A DNA stretch of 64,000 nt from Paraspadella gotoi (lineage: Eukaryota > Chaetognatha). The notes below the pieces were generated by a model. The model did not search any database. It saw only the letters and a list, made by a program, of their open reading frames with translations, and was not told the origin of the DNA. Every line of letters begins with the position of its first letter. Within the stretch, counting starts at the first letter, position 1. The stretch lies in contig CM119264.1 in NCBI GenBank assembly GCA_051294375.1, positions 156,594 to 220,593 on the forward strand, in the 5' to 3' direction. Below, in pieces: positions 35,556 through 46,372 of this stretch. Made by a program: the position numbers and the translations under genes.

Positions 35556-37031
35556 CTTTTTTTTTTTTTTTCTTTTTTTTTTGTTATTTCCCTTTTCTTC
35601 CCTTCCTTTTTCAACACAGAGAGAAATAAAAATCCGGAATTTGAAAACATAAAATCTGAAAGAATCTCGCGAGGAGGGAGTCAGAGAGGGAGGAGGGAGA
35701 CGAAGAGGAGATAAGAAGCGTGTGACAGAGAGTGGGATGAGAAAAAAAGAGGTATATGGATAGGGAGACAGAGAGAAAGAGAGAGACAGTAAAATCGCAG
35801 CATAAAAACGTGAAAGTATCCGGGCTTAGTAATCCACTTTGACTGAACTGAGGTGGCGCTACAATCTCATTTGAGTCTACGAGAAAGAGAAGAGGGGTTA
35901 CATCTCTTTTCAGCCCCCTCTCTCACCTTCCCCTCTCTTCCTACCTTTTTCTCTCCCCTACCCCTCTTCTTCCTGCTCTCCAGCTTCACCTCCCCCCTCC
36001 CCTCTCTCCTTCCTTCTCCCTCTTTCCATCTTTCTCTTTTTCTTGTTTTCTTCCCTCTCTCCCCCCTTCCTCTTCCTCCTTCTCTCTCTTCCCCTGTCCT
36101 CTCTCCCTCCCTCTCTTCTCCCTCTCTCCCTCCCTTCCCCTTCCTGTGTCTCTTCTCTCTCCTTCTCTCTCGGCCATCTCTCGTCTCCTTCCCCTTCCTC
36201 TCGTTTCTCCCTCTCATTTTCTCTCTCGTCTATAACGCTCTGCTCTCTCCCCTTCCCCTTCTCCTATTCTCTGCCTTTCTCTCTCCTCTCCCTTCCCCTT
36301 ACTATCTCTCTCCCTCTCTCTTCCCCTTCTTCCTCTCTCTTCCTTCTCCCTCTCTCTCTCCCTCTCGCCTTCCCTTCCTCCTCTCTCTCTCTCTGGCTCC
36401 TTTCCCCTTCCCCTTCCTCTCTCTCCTCCTCTCCCTCTCGCTCTCCCTCCTCCTTTCCCCTTTCTCTCTTTCCCTCTCTCTCTCTCTCTCTCTCCCTCTC
36501 TCCCCTCTCTCTCTCCCTCTCTTTGGCTAGTTTTCTCGAACCCATTTTCATTTCGGTACTTTAATTGAGGTTTTTGCTCTAATAAGAAATTCAGGACAGA
36601 ATTCTCTCTCCCGGATGTAAGCAACGACTTCCCTTTATTTCAATCCCCCTCTGCCCCCTGACCCCTCAGGAATGAGTTCACCCTTCCTTCCTCCTCTCCT
36701 CCTCCTCCTCGCTCATCACAGCTGAAAGTCGTTCCGTTCACACGAGAATCGAGGCATCTCATTCTGGCGGACCGAATTCGTTCTCTCTTGAAAATGGTTG
36801 AGGATTGTGAGGAGACTCCTCACAGATTGTGAAGAGAGAGAAGGAGGGATGAGAGAGAGAGAGAGAGAGAGAGAAGAGAGAGAGAATCAATACTTATATT
36901 AATTTTGAAATTAATTAATCAATCATTATACCTATTCGGGCATCTGTATATTTATAGCATTCTCTTTAATCACTAGTTTAATGCCTGCGAATTGCTGCCG
37001 GAATTAATAGCTTTCATTAAAAACCTTGTAT
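35556..37031. repeat. Overlap block, contig 2 version (partner 38008-39437)
   Basis: It is collinear with the first 1.43 kb of contig 3, with many small indels. It contains a T/C-rich stretch, a long CT-rich tract (35920-36530), a CTCCTCCTC tract, about 100 bp of conserved unique DNA (36720-36830) and a GA tract. It ends where the LTR begins. Confidence 0.88.
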
Positions 37032-37269
37032 TGTGGACGCAACAAGTTTCAGAGTAAGAATGCATTTATTCTCAACAACGTTATAAACAATAACAGTCAA
37101 AATGCCTCAATGCTAAGTCTATTAAATGGTATTTACAAGGTCAACGTTTGACCATAAAGGTCAACCGTTTTGACCATAAATAAGTTGGGGGAAATGGAGC
37201 CGAGGGTAAGGTTGGTAAGGTCAATTGTGGTTTGACCAGGTTGCTGTGTTATCTAGATGTTCGTCCACA
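37032..37269 (-). mobile_element. LTR of a Ty3/gypsy-like retrotransposon
   Basis: A 238-bp segment bounded by inverted TGTGGACG and CGTCCACA. On the minus strand it starts right after a purine tract (GGTGGGGGATG), fitting a polypurine tract followed by the 3' LTR, and has an AATAAA near its 3' end. The host flank CCTTGTAT continues uninterrupted in the other contig at 39430-39437, so this is an insertion there. The far flank and target-site duplication are beyond the gap. Confidence 0.78.
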
Positions 37270-37982
37270 CATCCCCCACCAAGCCTTTGACCGGGTGGGG
37301 AGAAGGCTTGAAAAGGTTATGGAATTTTGCGTCGTCGTTTCGTCGTCGTCTTCCGGCGGCTGAAGCATCTTCGGAAGCCACGTGATAAGACCCGGGATTG
37401 ATGAAGATTGTCGACGAGCAACCTTGCGGCAAATCGTGGCAACGCGTAGTGGCGGCCCGCTTCCGTTTCTGGAGGCGGGGCATAGATGGCAGCTGCTGAG
37501 ACGCGCGGGCGACCATGTGGTCGCGCCTGCGGCTGGATCAGGAGTGTAACTTCCGTTTCCGAGGACGGAGCTGCTGAAGCCGCGTGGGCGGACCACGTGG
37601 TTCGCGCCGCTCGGTGGTTCAGGTGGTGCGAGACGTTCGTCCGGTGACCGGGCAAGGTTTCAGTCGATCAACGGAGATCACCTTTCGGACGGCCGCCGGC
37701 CCGGATATTTCGATTTTTGAAAGTTTTGGGACCACGTTCGGAGGACGTTGTAGGGCCGTCGTAAGGTGGTTGGAGAGGCGTCGAATGTCCGTCGCGGTCT
37801 GACGTAGACCCCGGTCGGCGTCAGCGAGCATTTCCGGCACATGAAGAGGGCGGGCGCCGCATGGCCAAGCCGGCGGGGCAGAGGCTGCATGAGAGCAACA
37901 TCTGCACGAGATTGTCGAGGAATTCGCGCGCGCGGCGGCGGCGTCGACGTCGGTTGTTGGGACCGAAGTAGCTCTCCAGGGT
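37270..37982 (-). pseudogene. 3' end of a gypsy-like pol region, frameshifted and truncated by the gap
   Basis: GC-rich minus-strand sequence immediately upstream of the LTR. About 37655-37681 encodes the ISVDRLKP motif that closes many Ty3/gypsy integrases (x-V-S-x-DRLKP). Just before it, related C-terminal integrase sequence is split between two frames, so the copy carries frameshifts (degeneration or consensus errors). After the motif the region has low-similarity Pro/Arg-rich frames and then the polypurine tract. The catalytic core lies beyond the gap and is not seen. Composition is unlike the AT-rich surroundings. Confidence 0.7.
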
Positions 37983-38007
37983 NNNNNNNNNNNNNNNNNN
38001 NNNNNNN
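37983..38007. other. Assembly gap (25 N)
   Basis: It interrupts the retroelement on the left. The right side restarts inside sequence already present at 35556. Confidence 1.
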
Positions 38008-39252
38008 CCATTTTTCCCTTTTTTTTTCTTTTTTTGTTATTTCCCTTTTCTTCCTTCCTTTTTCACACAGAGAGAAATAAAAATCCCGGAATTGAAAACA
38101 TAAATCTTGAAAGAATCCGCGAGAGGGAGTCAGAGAGGGAGAGGGAGACGAAGAGGGAGATAGAGACGGACAGAGAGGGAGAGAGAAAAAAAGAGGGAGA
38201 GGGATAGGGAGACAGAGAGAAAGAGAGAGACAGTAAAATCGCAGCATAAAAACGTGAAAGTATCCGGCTTAGTATCCACTGACTGAACTGAGGTGGCGCT
38301 ACAACTCATTTGAGTCTCACGAGAAAGAGAAGAGGGGTTACATCTCTTTTTCAGCCCCCTCTCTCACCTTCCCCTCTCTTCCTACCTTTTTTCTCTCCCT
38401 ACCCCTCTATCTTCCTCTCTCCACTTCACCTCCCCCCTCCCCTCTCTCCTTCCTTCTCCCTCTTTCCATCTTTCTCTTTTTCTTGTTTTCTTCCCTCTCT
38501 CCCGCCCTTCCTCTTCCTCCTTCTCTCTCTTCCCCTTCCTCTCTCCCTCCCTCTCTTCTCCCTCTTCCCTCCCTTCCCCTTCCTGTGTCTCTTCCTCTCC
38601 TTCTCTCTCGCCTCTCTCGTCCCTTCCCCTTCCTCTCTTCTCCCTCTCATTTTCTCTCTCGTCTACCTCTCTCTCTCCCCTTCCCCTTCTCCTATCTCTG
38701 CCTTTCTCTCTCCCTCTCCCTTCCCTTACTATCTCTCTCCTCTCTCTTCCCTTCTTCTCTCTCTTCCTTCTCCTTCTCTCTCCCTCTCCCTTCCCTTCCT
38801 CCTCTCTCTCTCTCTGCCCTTTCCCCTTCCCCTTCCTCTCTCTCTCCTCTCCCTCTCGCTCTCCCTCTCCTTTCCCCTTTCTCTCTTTCCCTCTCTCTCT
38901 CTCTCTCTCTCCCTCTCTCCCCTCTCTCTCTCCTCTCTTTGGCTAGTTTCCTCGAACCCAATTTTCATTTCGACTTTAATTAGGTTTTTGCTCTAATAAG
39001 AAATTCAGGACAGAATTCTCTCTCCCCGGATGTAAGCAACACATCCCTTTATTCCAACTCCCCCTCTGCCCCCTGACCCCCTCAGAATGAGTTCACCCTC
39101 CTCCTCCTCCTCCTCCTCCTCCTCCTCCTCATCACAGGTGAAAGTCGTCGTTCACAGAATCGAGGCATCTCATTCTGGCGGACGAATTCGTTTCTCTCTT
39201 GAAAATGTGAAGATTGTGAGAGACTCCTTCACAGATTGTGAAGAGAGAGAGA

Positions 39253-39303
<51 letters not shown>

Positions 39304-39437
39304 ATTAGTATTAATTAATTAATTAATCAATCATTATACCTATTCGGCATCTGTATATTTAAAGCATCTCTCTTTAATCAACTAGTTTAATGCTGCGAAT
39401 TGCTGCCGGAATTAATAGCTTCATTAAAAACCTTGTA
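38008..39437. repeat. Overlap block, contig 3 version (partner 35556-37031)
   Basis: The same locus as 35556-37031 but without the retroelement. The sequence runs on through CCTTGTATCATCC, the unoccupied insertion site. It contains a CT-rich tract (38350-38940), a (CTC)n tract (39100-39129) and a GA tract (39241-39301). Confidence 0.88.
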
Positions 39438-39439
39438 TC

Positions 39440-39800
39440 ATCCTTTTATCTTAACCGATGCTTCTTCTACCAACAATTTTCGGCAATGTTTACCAAAAGC
39501 GTCCCATATGATTTTTTTTATTCCTTGATTATCTTTTTTCTTTTATTTATGAAAATTGTAAAATTATTTTTTTTATTATTTTGAGTTTAAGATTTGTAAA
39601 TATTCAATATAAATATTTAATACAAACCATTTTATGTTACATTAATATATATATATGTAATATATAGCGGAAAAGACAAAAATTTTGTTTCTACAACTAT
39701 AGTGAATAATACACTATGTATTATATATAAATTAATATTAATAATTTGTATTTATTATTGGTTTGTGATAATCTAAATCTAAAAATTATTATAAAGTACT
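39440..39800. other. AT-rich intronic DNA
   Basis: Nothing recognisable. It lies within the IgSF intron between exons 40309 and 35454. Confidence 0.5.
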
Positions 39801-40035
39801 TTACCCTAACTTAATGCTTTAAAACCCTATTCTATAACCATATTTTATAACCATATCTTTTAACACTAACCCTAATTCTTAAGAATAATCTACAAATCCT
39901 ACTTTCTAATCCTCAACCTAATCCTAACATAATTTATAACCTAATCTAAAAATATAGTCCAACGAACTAATCTTCAAAACAAAACAAAAAACTTAATTCA
40001 AAAATGCAGCGTTTTCAGAAAACAAAGCAAAACCA
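39800..40035 (+). repeat. Diverged dispersed repeat with TAACC motifs
   Basis: It contains CCTAACTTAATGC and ATAACCATA-type units and a GCAGCGTTTTCAGAAAA end that resembles the right end of the repeats at 16680 and 30810. Confidence 0.5.
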
Positions 40036-40250
40036 TATCTTTACCCCCCATACCACTATATCCCATAAAATTCCGAATTCCGTAATTATTAGCTTCGTTC
40101 CATCTAAAAAATCCTAATTATCCTGTTTTGCCTATGAAACCATCCAATGTTATTCTCCAAAAGAATTTCTCATTTAGATTTTGATGCAGAAGGTGACGAA
40201 TTCTCAATTAACCAACTTTGTTACCAGAAGCGTTTCCTACCTTTTCTTCC

Positions 40251-40255
<5 letters not shown>

Positions 40256-40294
<39 letters not shown>

Positions 40295-40302
40295 TGTCTC
40301 TC
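40256..40302. repeat. (CT)n microsatellite after the IgSF donor
   Basis: Read on the minus strand, the intron begins GTAAGAGAGAGACAAGG and runs into a pure GA tract. Confidence 0.95.
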
Positions 40303-40308
40303 TCTTAC

Positions 40309-40383
40309 CTATAGAGACTTCCGTTGCGAAGAAAACCATATTTGTTTCTGTCGACGGTTTCGTCCATCGGTTCCTCGCCGAAG
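40309..40383 (-). CDS. IgSF gene, exon coding Ig domain 1 strands C' to D/E
   Basis: The minus-strand acceptor is a (CT)n tract ending CCCTTCAG (AG at 40384-40385) and the donor is TATAG|GTAAGAGAG. The 75 bp are 1 + 24 codons + 2, phase 2 at both ends. The peptide includes DETVDRNKYGFLRNGSLY, the D-E region of a V-like Ig domain. Spliced to exon 35391-35454 it gives NGSLY-R-LIINN leading into DAGEYKC, an excellent structural fit. Upstream, its first base completes a Ser codon with the AG at the end of exon 51634-51737 (or its twin at 46373). Three other frames in this stretch are also open, but they lack a matching donor. Confidence 0.85.
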   Translation of the reverse strand, partial: LRRGTDGRNRRQKQIWFSSQRKSL

Positions 40384-40387
40384 CTGA

Positions 40388-40389
<2 letters not shown>

Positions 40390-40422
<33 letters not shown>
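40390..40422. repeat. (GA)n microsatellite
   Basis: The acceptor-side pyrimidine tract, in gene sense, for the exon starting at 40383. Confidence 0.95.
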
Positions 40423-40426
<4 letters not shown>

Positions 40427-40504
40427 AGGAGGGGAGAAAAGGCAGAATTAATTTCCCTTAGGATTTTTGATGAGAAATAAGAATCTTTTTCTCGTTCCAA
40501 TCAA

Positions 40505-40725
40505 AAAGAATATAAGATGAAAATTGGGATTTAGGTGGAAAATTTGGATTTTGCGTAAAAATTTGGGGCAGGGGTAAAAATGTGGATTTGTGAGAAACTT
40601 GGGATTGGCAGTGAAAATTGGGATTAAGGGTGAATTTTGGGATTTAGGTTGAAAATTGGGATTTTGGGTGAAAATTGGGATTTTGAGAAAAAATGGAGAT
40701 TGCCGGTGAAAATTGGGAAGTATAA
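40505..40725. repeat. 17-18-bp minisatellite
   Basis: About 12 degenerate units of GTGAAAATTGGGATTTTG. Confidence 0.8.
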
Positions 40726-40813
40726 TAGTTAAAAATACATACTAATATTATATACTTATATTTTTACTATCTTTATAAGATCCCTTATCTGTCATAAACT
40801 TGACAATGACGAT

Positions 40814-40830
40814 ATGATGATGATGATGAA

Positions 40831-40877
<47 letters not shown>

Positions 40878-40884
40878 CGATGAT
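40814..40884. repeat. (GAT)n microsatellite
   Basis: About 23 GAT triplets with rare interruptions. Confidence 0.95.
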
Positions 40885-40999
40885 ATTAAACCTCCCGATG
40901 CTGATGGTGTTTACCCCATGAATTCATTAAGCTTCTTTTCTCAGATCATTTTCCTTTTTTCCATCCGAAATTACGAAGGGATAGCGCGTGACAAACTCA

Positions 41000-41033
<34 letters not shown>

Positions 41034-41181
41034 TTCTCTATCTCTCTCTCTTATCTCTCTCTCTATCTCTCTCTCTTGGGTGATGCGAAAATCTCATTTC
41101 GCTTCTCAATCCACTTTTGTGTTTTAAGCTTCTTTCTGGACATTACGAGCGTGCTCGATACTGAAGAGTTGTGAGCTCTCT

Positions 41182-41220
<39 letters not shown>
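41000..41220. repeat. Two (CT)n tracts
   Basis: CT-rich blocks at about 41000-41076 and 41184-41218, separated by about 100 bp without a supported exon. Confidence 0.85.
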
Positions 41221-41221
<1 letters not shown>

Positions 41222-41334
41222 ACAATAACAACTTTTGTTTAATCCAGATTACGAGATACAAAGTGATCATTATTATTATAATGTTTTTGTCGGAAATATT
41301 AATCTATTCTATATTTAGAATATGTAGTATATGT

Positions 41335-41405
41335 AGAACAAAGTTTGAAGAGAGATTTAACAACGATTTTTATTTCATGTTAAATCTCTCTTCAAACTTT
41401 GTTCT
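41335..41405. repeat. Perfect 28-bp inverted repeat with 15-nt loop
   Basis: Arms at 41335-41362 and 41378-41405 are exact reverse complements (AGAACAAAGTTTGAAGAGAG start). Transcribed, this would be a long perfect hairpin. A direct repeat ATGTAGTATATGTA flanks it (41321 and 41446). Confidence 0.9.
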
Positions 41406-41814
41406 AAATCAAATCACAACGAAACAGAAAGGAAAAAAAAAACACAATGTAGTATATGTATTTTGTAGTAATTGTTGTGATTAAATCTTTCGTTTCGTTT
41501 GAAATTAAAAAACCTAAAAGAAGTGTATTAGTGTTTAAAACAACGAGGTTTTTATTAAAATTGATTCGGCTAAAATATGTTAGGCTTCATCAGTGTTTAA
41601 ATTGAATGTGATTGAATAAAAACGTATTTGTTATAAATAATAAAAAAATTATTTGTATTCTTTTATAAAACCAGGAACCAGGCTCCCGAAACATAATGTT
41701 TTTGCCAAAGTTTTAAATAAAACAAAACCAAAAACAAAAAAAGGATAAAAAACAAACAAAAAAGCAGAAAAATGGAGAATTATTTTCTATTCACGAAAAA
41801 AAAGAAGAAAACAT

Positions 41815-42025
41815 TTTTTCGGCCTAATTTTCCCAGAATGCCCCATTTCAACCATATTTTCCCAAAACACCTGATTTCGTCTTTTTTTTCAAGAACGCCC
41901 CATTTTGGCCTTATTTTCCCAGAACTCCCATTTCGACCTTGTTTTCTCAGAATACCCCATTTCGGCCTTATTTTACCAGAACGCCCATTTCGGCCTTATT
42001 TGCCCAGAACGCCCCATTTCATATT
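41815..42025. repeat. ~31-bp minisatellite
   Basis: About seven units of CATTTCGGCCTTATTTTCCC followed by AGAACGCCC. The 86-codon plus frame is a repetitive translation. Confidence 0.85.
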
Positions 42026-42077
42026 GAGTTAAAGATTACTTTGGACATCATTATCATTAATTAGGTTGATGATTAAG

Positions 42078-42170
42078 ATTGGGGATTTGGGTTACAGATA
42101 GCTTTGGGGTTAGGGTTAGGGTTAAAAATTATTGGGGTTAGGGTTAAAATTTAGCTAAGGACTAGGTTTA
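42078..42170 (-). repeat. Telomere-like TTAGGG motifs
   Basis: Several GGGTTAGGGTTAGGG units in the orientation opposite to the CCCTAA arrays elsewhere, flanked by AT-rich DNA. Confidence 0.7.
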
Positions 42171-42412
42171 TAAATTTAAAAACATTTTTAGGCACTGTTA
42201 AAAAATAATGCCAAAACAAATTTTCTTTCGTAGAAAAAAAAACGAAACTAATTTTAATTTCAAATTTCAAAACCTGCGGTGACTCTCGACTTGGAGAAAA
42301 GGTATTAACTGTATACATTTAAACAAAACATTTTAAAATATACTAACGGATATATACAGAAATGTTCGCATCGCAAAGTAAAAAATGATTATTTTTTTTG
42401 GATCTGTTGGAG

Positions 42413-42423
42413 ACAGAGAAAGA

Positions 42424-42490
<67 letters not shown>
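42413..42490. repeat. (GA)n microsatellite
   Basis: GA run with two short interruptions. Confidence 0.95.
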
Positions 42491-42491
<1 letters not shown>

Positions 42492-42574
42492 CAAAGACAG
42501 AGACAGATTTTAAGTTCCATTTTTTGTGGGAGATGAAGCGAAAAAGACTTTTTTAGTTTTTCAATAAAAAACAG

Positions 42575-43391
42575 GTTTGAGCAAACAATGTCGGATCTGC
42601 CTACGATAATTAAGCGGTAATCAGCTAATCAGATAATTCTTTCAATTTGTGATGATAACAGATCGTACCATGCCAAACCAATGGCTGTGCCAATACATGT
42701 AAATCGCTTGAACAATGGTACAAACAAATAATATTTTTAACTATTATTATTTTTTCAACTCTTTTCAATTCGCACATTTTTTCAACTGGCATAATTTTTT
42801 AAATTTGATTATTAATCAATTGATTAACTAATTAAAATATTCATGAGTTAGCATAAATAATAAAATTTCAAATCAACTTGACTTTGGTTCTTTTCATGCA
42901 AACTCATTTCTACTCCTCGATTCCATCTGAACTTTATATTCTGCTCAATCACACACTTTCCTACCTACACACAAAATTTCTTCTCATTCTATCTATTTAA
43001 TTATGAATAATTTTAGTAATTATGGGTTAAAATTAGTAAAAATATTCAAAAAAATGTGACATATTTTTTCCATTTAAACTCATTTCCACTCGCACGATTC
43101 TATCAAAACTTTATATCCAGCTCAATCACACACTTTCCTACACACACACATACAATCATACAATCACAAGTAATTGGAGTTTTTTGCTAAAGGGGGGACA
43201 AACAGACGGACGGACGGATGGACAGACAGACAGAAGGACGGACGGACATCATTTTTTCGCAGAATTTATCATAATTTGATGTTCTGACATGATATAAATG
43301 AATGCCCAACAAGATTGAGGGGGCGGACCGACGAAGCGACAAAGTGAGTTATAGAGTCGGAATTTGCTGATAAGCAGATCCGACTAAAAAT
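42575..43391. mobile_element. TIR element (MITE-like), copy 2
   Basis: GTCGGATCTGC at 42590-42600 and GCAGATCCGAC at 43374-43384 form the inverted ends. The interior repeats the CACTCGCACGATTC..CTCAATCACACACTTTCC unit seen in copy 1 (at about 42905 and 43085), then a GGACGGACGG stretch and the 3' hairpin. About 800 bp long, with no transposase. Confidence 0.7.
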
Positions 43392-43412
43392 GAAAAACCG
43401 ATAGATGCAGAA

Positions 43413-43465
43413 GCGGCGGCGGCGGCGGCGGCGGCGGGAGGCGGCGGGAGGCGGCGGCGGCGTAG
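43413..43465. repeat. (CGG)n microsatellite
   Basis: GCGGCGGCGG triplets with GGAGGC interruptions, immediately after the TIR element. Confidence 0.95.
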
Positions 43466-43589
43466 TGAAAAAATTGCTCGCTCATCTTTCGATATTTTTC
43501 TTCTCCATCAAATGGAAAATAAATTTATAGACGAAAAAAAACCTTTCAAGTTTTTCCTTTTATTTTGTCGCCTTTTAGCGGAAAGAGTC

Positions 43590-43650
43590 TCTCTCTCTCT
43601 GTCTTGCTCTCTCTATTTTTCCCTCTCTCACTCTCTCGCTCTCTCTTGGC
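43590..43650. repeat. CT-rich tract
   Basis: A short interrupted CT microsatellite. Confidence 0.8.
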
Positions 43651-43799
43651 TATAAAATTTAATAAGATTTTGATATTTTTCTGATAAAATAACACTCATT
43701 TAAAAATATTATATGTAACATATTTCACTTCGAAAATAACATTACATAACAGAACATAAAACTCGCTATTTGAAACAAAGAACAAGGATTTTAATGGGG

Positions 43800-44212
43800 A
43801 AAAAAGGCCTCAACTGTAAATCAAAAAAGAAAAAAGGCCTCAACTGTAAATAAAAAAAGGCCTCAACTGTAAATCAAAAAAGGCCTCAACTATAAATCAA
43901 AAAAGTTCTCAACTGTAAATCAAAAAAGAAAAAAGGCCTCAACTTTAAATCAAAAAGGAAAAAAGGCCTCGACTGTAATCAAAAAAGCCCTCAACTTATA
44001 AATCCAAAAAAGAAAAACGCCTCAACTGTAAATCAAAAAAGAAAAAAGCCGCCAACTGTAAATCAAAAAGGCCCCTCAACTGTAAATCAAAAAGAAAAGG
44101 CCTCAACTGCAAATCAAAAAGAAACGAGCCTCAACTGTAAATCAAAAAAGAAAAAAGGCCTCAACTGTGAATAAAAAAAGAAAAAAGGCCTCAACTGTAA
44201 ATCAAAAACAAC
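43800..44212. repeat. 22-32-bp minisatellite, 15 units
   Basis: Units of GGCCTCAACTGTAAATCAAA followed by AAAGAAAAAA. Length varies through the A-rich part while the GGCCTCAACTGTAAATC core is conserved. Confidence 0.9.
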
Positions 44213-44399
44213 CTTTTTTTAATTTGTTTTTTTTTTAATAGTTTGTTTTGAAAATATTTTTCGTAGAATAAAAGGCCGAACACAAAACGAACACAAAAGC
44301 TCAAAAAAATGGCGGGAAAAAATTGAATTAAACCCTCCCCTTTATGCCATGCCATGTCTTGCATTGTCAGCCCCTCGCCCATGCCTTAACCCCTCTCCC

Positions 44400-44744
44400 A
44401 TGCCACACCCACGCTTTATCTTACTCCTGAGCCATGCCTTTTCCTTTTAGGATTTTCCATAGATCTTTTATTCTAATCTTTTCCCTTCTTTTCTAAATCT
44501 TCCTTATAATCTTCTCCCTTTTTCTATTTTCCTGCTTTCTCTCAGTAATCTTCTCTTCTAATCTTCTCCTTTCTGTTCCATTAATTTTTCTTATCCTCCC
44601 TTTTTCTTCTCGGTATCCTTCCTCCCTTTTCTCACGCCCTCTTCTATCCTCTTCTATCTTTCTATCTTCCCTTCCTACCCTTCCTTCTGTAACTCCCCCC
44701 CCGACTCGTCTTTATCCAAAACAAAAGAAAAAAAAACGAGGAGA
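44400..44744. other. T/C-rich interval, nothing coding
   Basis: Degenerate AATCTTCTCCCTT-type motifs without a clear period. No gene is supported. Confidence 0.5.
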
Positions 44745-44746
44745 CT

Positions 44747-44793
<47 letters not shown>
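44745..44793. repeat. (GA)n microsatellite
   Basis: About 48 bp of pure GA. Confidence 0.95.
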
Positions 44794-44794
<1 letters not shown>

Positions 44795-44939
44795 GCTTTT
44801 TTCAACAAAAAAGAGAAAAAAAAGGCGCGAATGTTTACGGGTCTCGTCACGTGGCGTCGTGACGGCGGCGGCAAGAAAATGAGACGTGGGAAGAAAAAAA
44901 AGGAAAATTCAGCTCAGAGCAGACGACCTGTGTCTCCTG

Positions 44940-45130
44940 AAGGCGACCAAGCTGTCAACAAAGCAGGGGACCAAGCTATCAGCCAAGCAGGCGACCAAGC
45001 TGTCAACCATCCAAACGACCAGGCTGTCAACCAAGCAGGCGACCAAGCTGTCAACCAAGCAGACGACCAAGCTATCCTCCAAGAATGCGACCAAGCTATC
45101 AATCTAGTGGGCGATCAAGCATTGATTCAA
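44940..45130. repeat. 24-bp minisatellite, 8 units, open in several frames
   Basis: Eight head-to-tail units of GACCAAGCTGTCAACCAAGC followed by AGGC. The plus frame reads an octapeptide GDQAVNQA with variants inside a 255-codon open frame (44831-45598). A second plus frame and two minus frames are open as well, so openness alone is not evidence of coding. The 3' part of the long frame is a Phe-rich translation of a T-rich tract. I call the repeat and leave coding open. Confidence 0.75.
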
Positions 45131-45399
45131 GCAGACTTTCATAGAGTCAGTCTATCCAATCAAATGCTCCGTGCCAGCAAGCTCGAAACAATGAATATGT
45201 TCGAATTCCGACAGATGCATATTGCACCTGGTCATGCACCTGGTCATACATCTTGCACCTGGTCAAGCACCTCCCAAGAAAATACTACAATCCACGAATG
45301 TATAGTATTTCCAACTTCGCTATGCACCTTTTTCTCCCACACAAAAAAGACGGCCTCCCACACACAAAGGTTGCTTGGCGAAGTCGATCGTTTCTGCCC

Positions 45400-45690
45400 A
45401 CGCATTTTTTGTTTCCCCTTCCTGTTTTCTATTTCTTTTTTCATTTCTGTTTACTATTTTCATTTTACCTTTTTTTCAGTTTCTGTTTTCTGTTTTCTTT
45501 TTTTCTTTTTTTCCCTTTTCGGTTTTCTGTTTCTTTTTCTGTTTTCTATTCTTATTTATTTACTTTTCTGTTTTTTTTGTTGTTTTTTTTCATTTTAGTT
45601 TTCTTTTTTTTTTTATTTTCCTGTTTCTGTTTTTTCTTTTATTTTTCGTTTTTGTTTCTGTTTTCTATTTTTTGTTTTCTTAGAGAATAA
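45400..45690. repeat. T-rich TTTCTGTTT repeat
   Basis: Irregular TTTTCTGTTTCT motifs. The open frames are poly-Phe/Ser/Leu. Confidence 0.75.
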
Positions 45691-46075
45691 ATCTCTCTCG
45701 CTCTCACAAATTATGTAGAGAGTCCTAAGTATCTACGTGTGGTCTAGAACATCTGGTAAGAAAATAAAGAGTGAAATCTCTTAAAGAAAAGAAAGGAGAC
45801 ATCTATCGGCAGAAACGGTAATAGCAAAAGACAAACAAATATATGGGGGAAAAGAGGCCATATCTTCACAATTGTTTTTAAAAATTCACTCGGCGAAAAT
45901 AAAATAATTTTGAATATTTAAATGTTTATATTATATTATATATTATATATAAATATTATATATTATATTGTTTTTTTGTTTCTTCTTCGCAAAGAAATTA
46001 ATAAATTAATTTTAAAAACATTCACAATCGATTTACATCGGTCGGCGTCAGTACTCGATTTTTAAATTTCCCACT

Positions 46076-46217
46076 CTTTCCCCCCTTCCTCTCTCTCTCT
46101 CTCTCTCTCTTCTCTATCCCTCTCCTCTCTCTCCCAACCCTTTCTCTCTCTCTCTCTCTCCTCCTCTCCTCTCTCTCTCTCTCCTCTCTCTCTCCCTCCC
46201 TCCTCTCTGCCCCAACA

Positions 46218-46263
<46 letters not shown>

Positions 46264-46370
46264 TCTCTCTCTCTCTCTCTCCCCCTCCCTCCTCTCTCCC
46301 CAACATCTCCATCTCTCTCTCTCCCTCTCCCTCCACTCCCCCCCTCATCTCTTTCTCCCTCTCCCTCTGT
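46076..46370. repeat. Long CT-rich tract after the IgSF donor
   Basis: Nearly 300 bp of C/T. On the minus strand it forms a GA-rich start of the intron that follows the Ig domain 1 exon. Confidence 0.9.
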
Positions 46371-46372
46371 AC

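Noticed and set aside
35853-36624. Overlapping frames of up to 225 codons on both strands, repeated at 38310-38996
   Set aside because: Ser/Leu/Pro and Arg/Glu translations of a CT-rich tract; the two versions of the locus break the frames differently.
41772-42032. 86-codon frame with PHFGLIFPE-type repeats
   Set aside because: Produced by the ~31-bp minisatellite; the period slips and no conserved protein is implied.
43800-44212. CRISPR-like array
   Set aside because: The repeats are contiguous with A-rich length variation, there are no unique spacers, and the DNA is from an animal.
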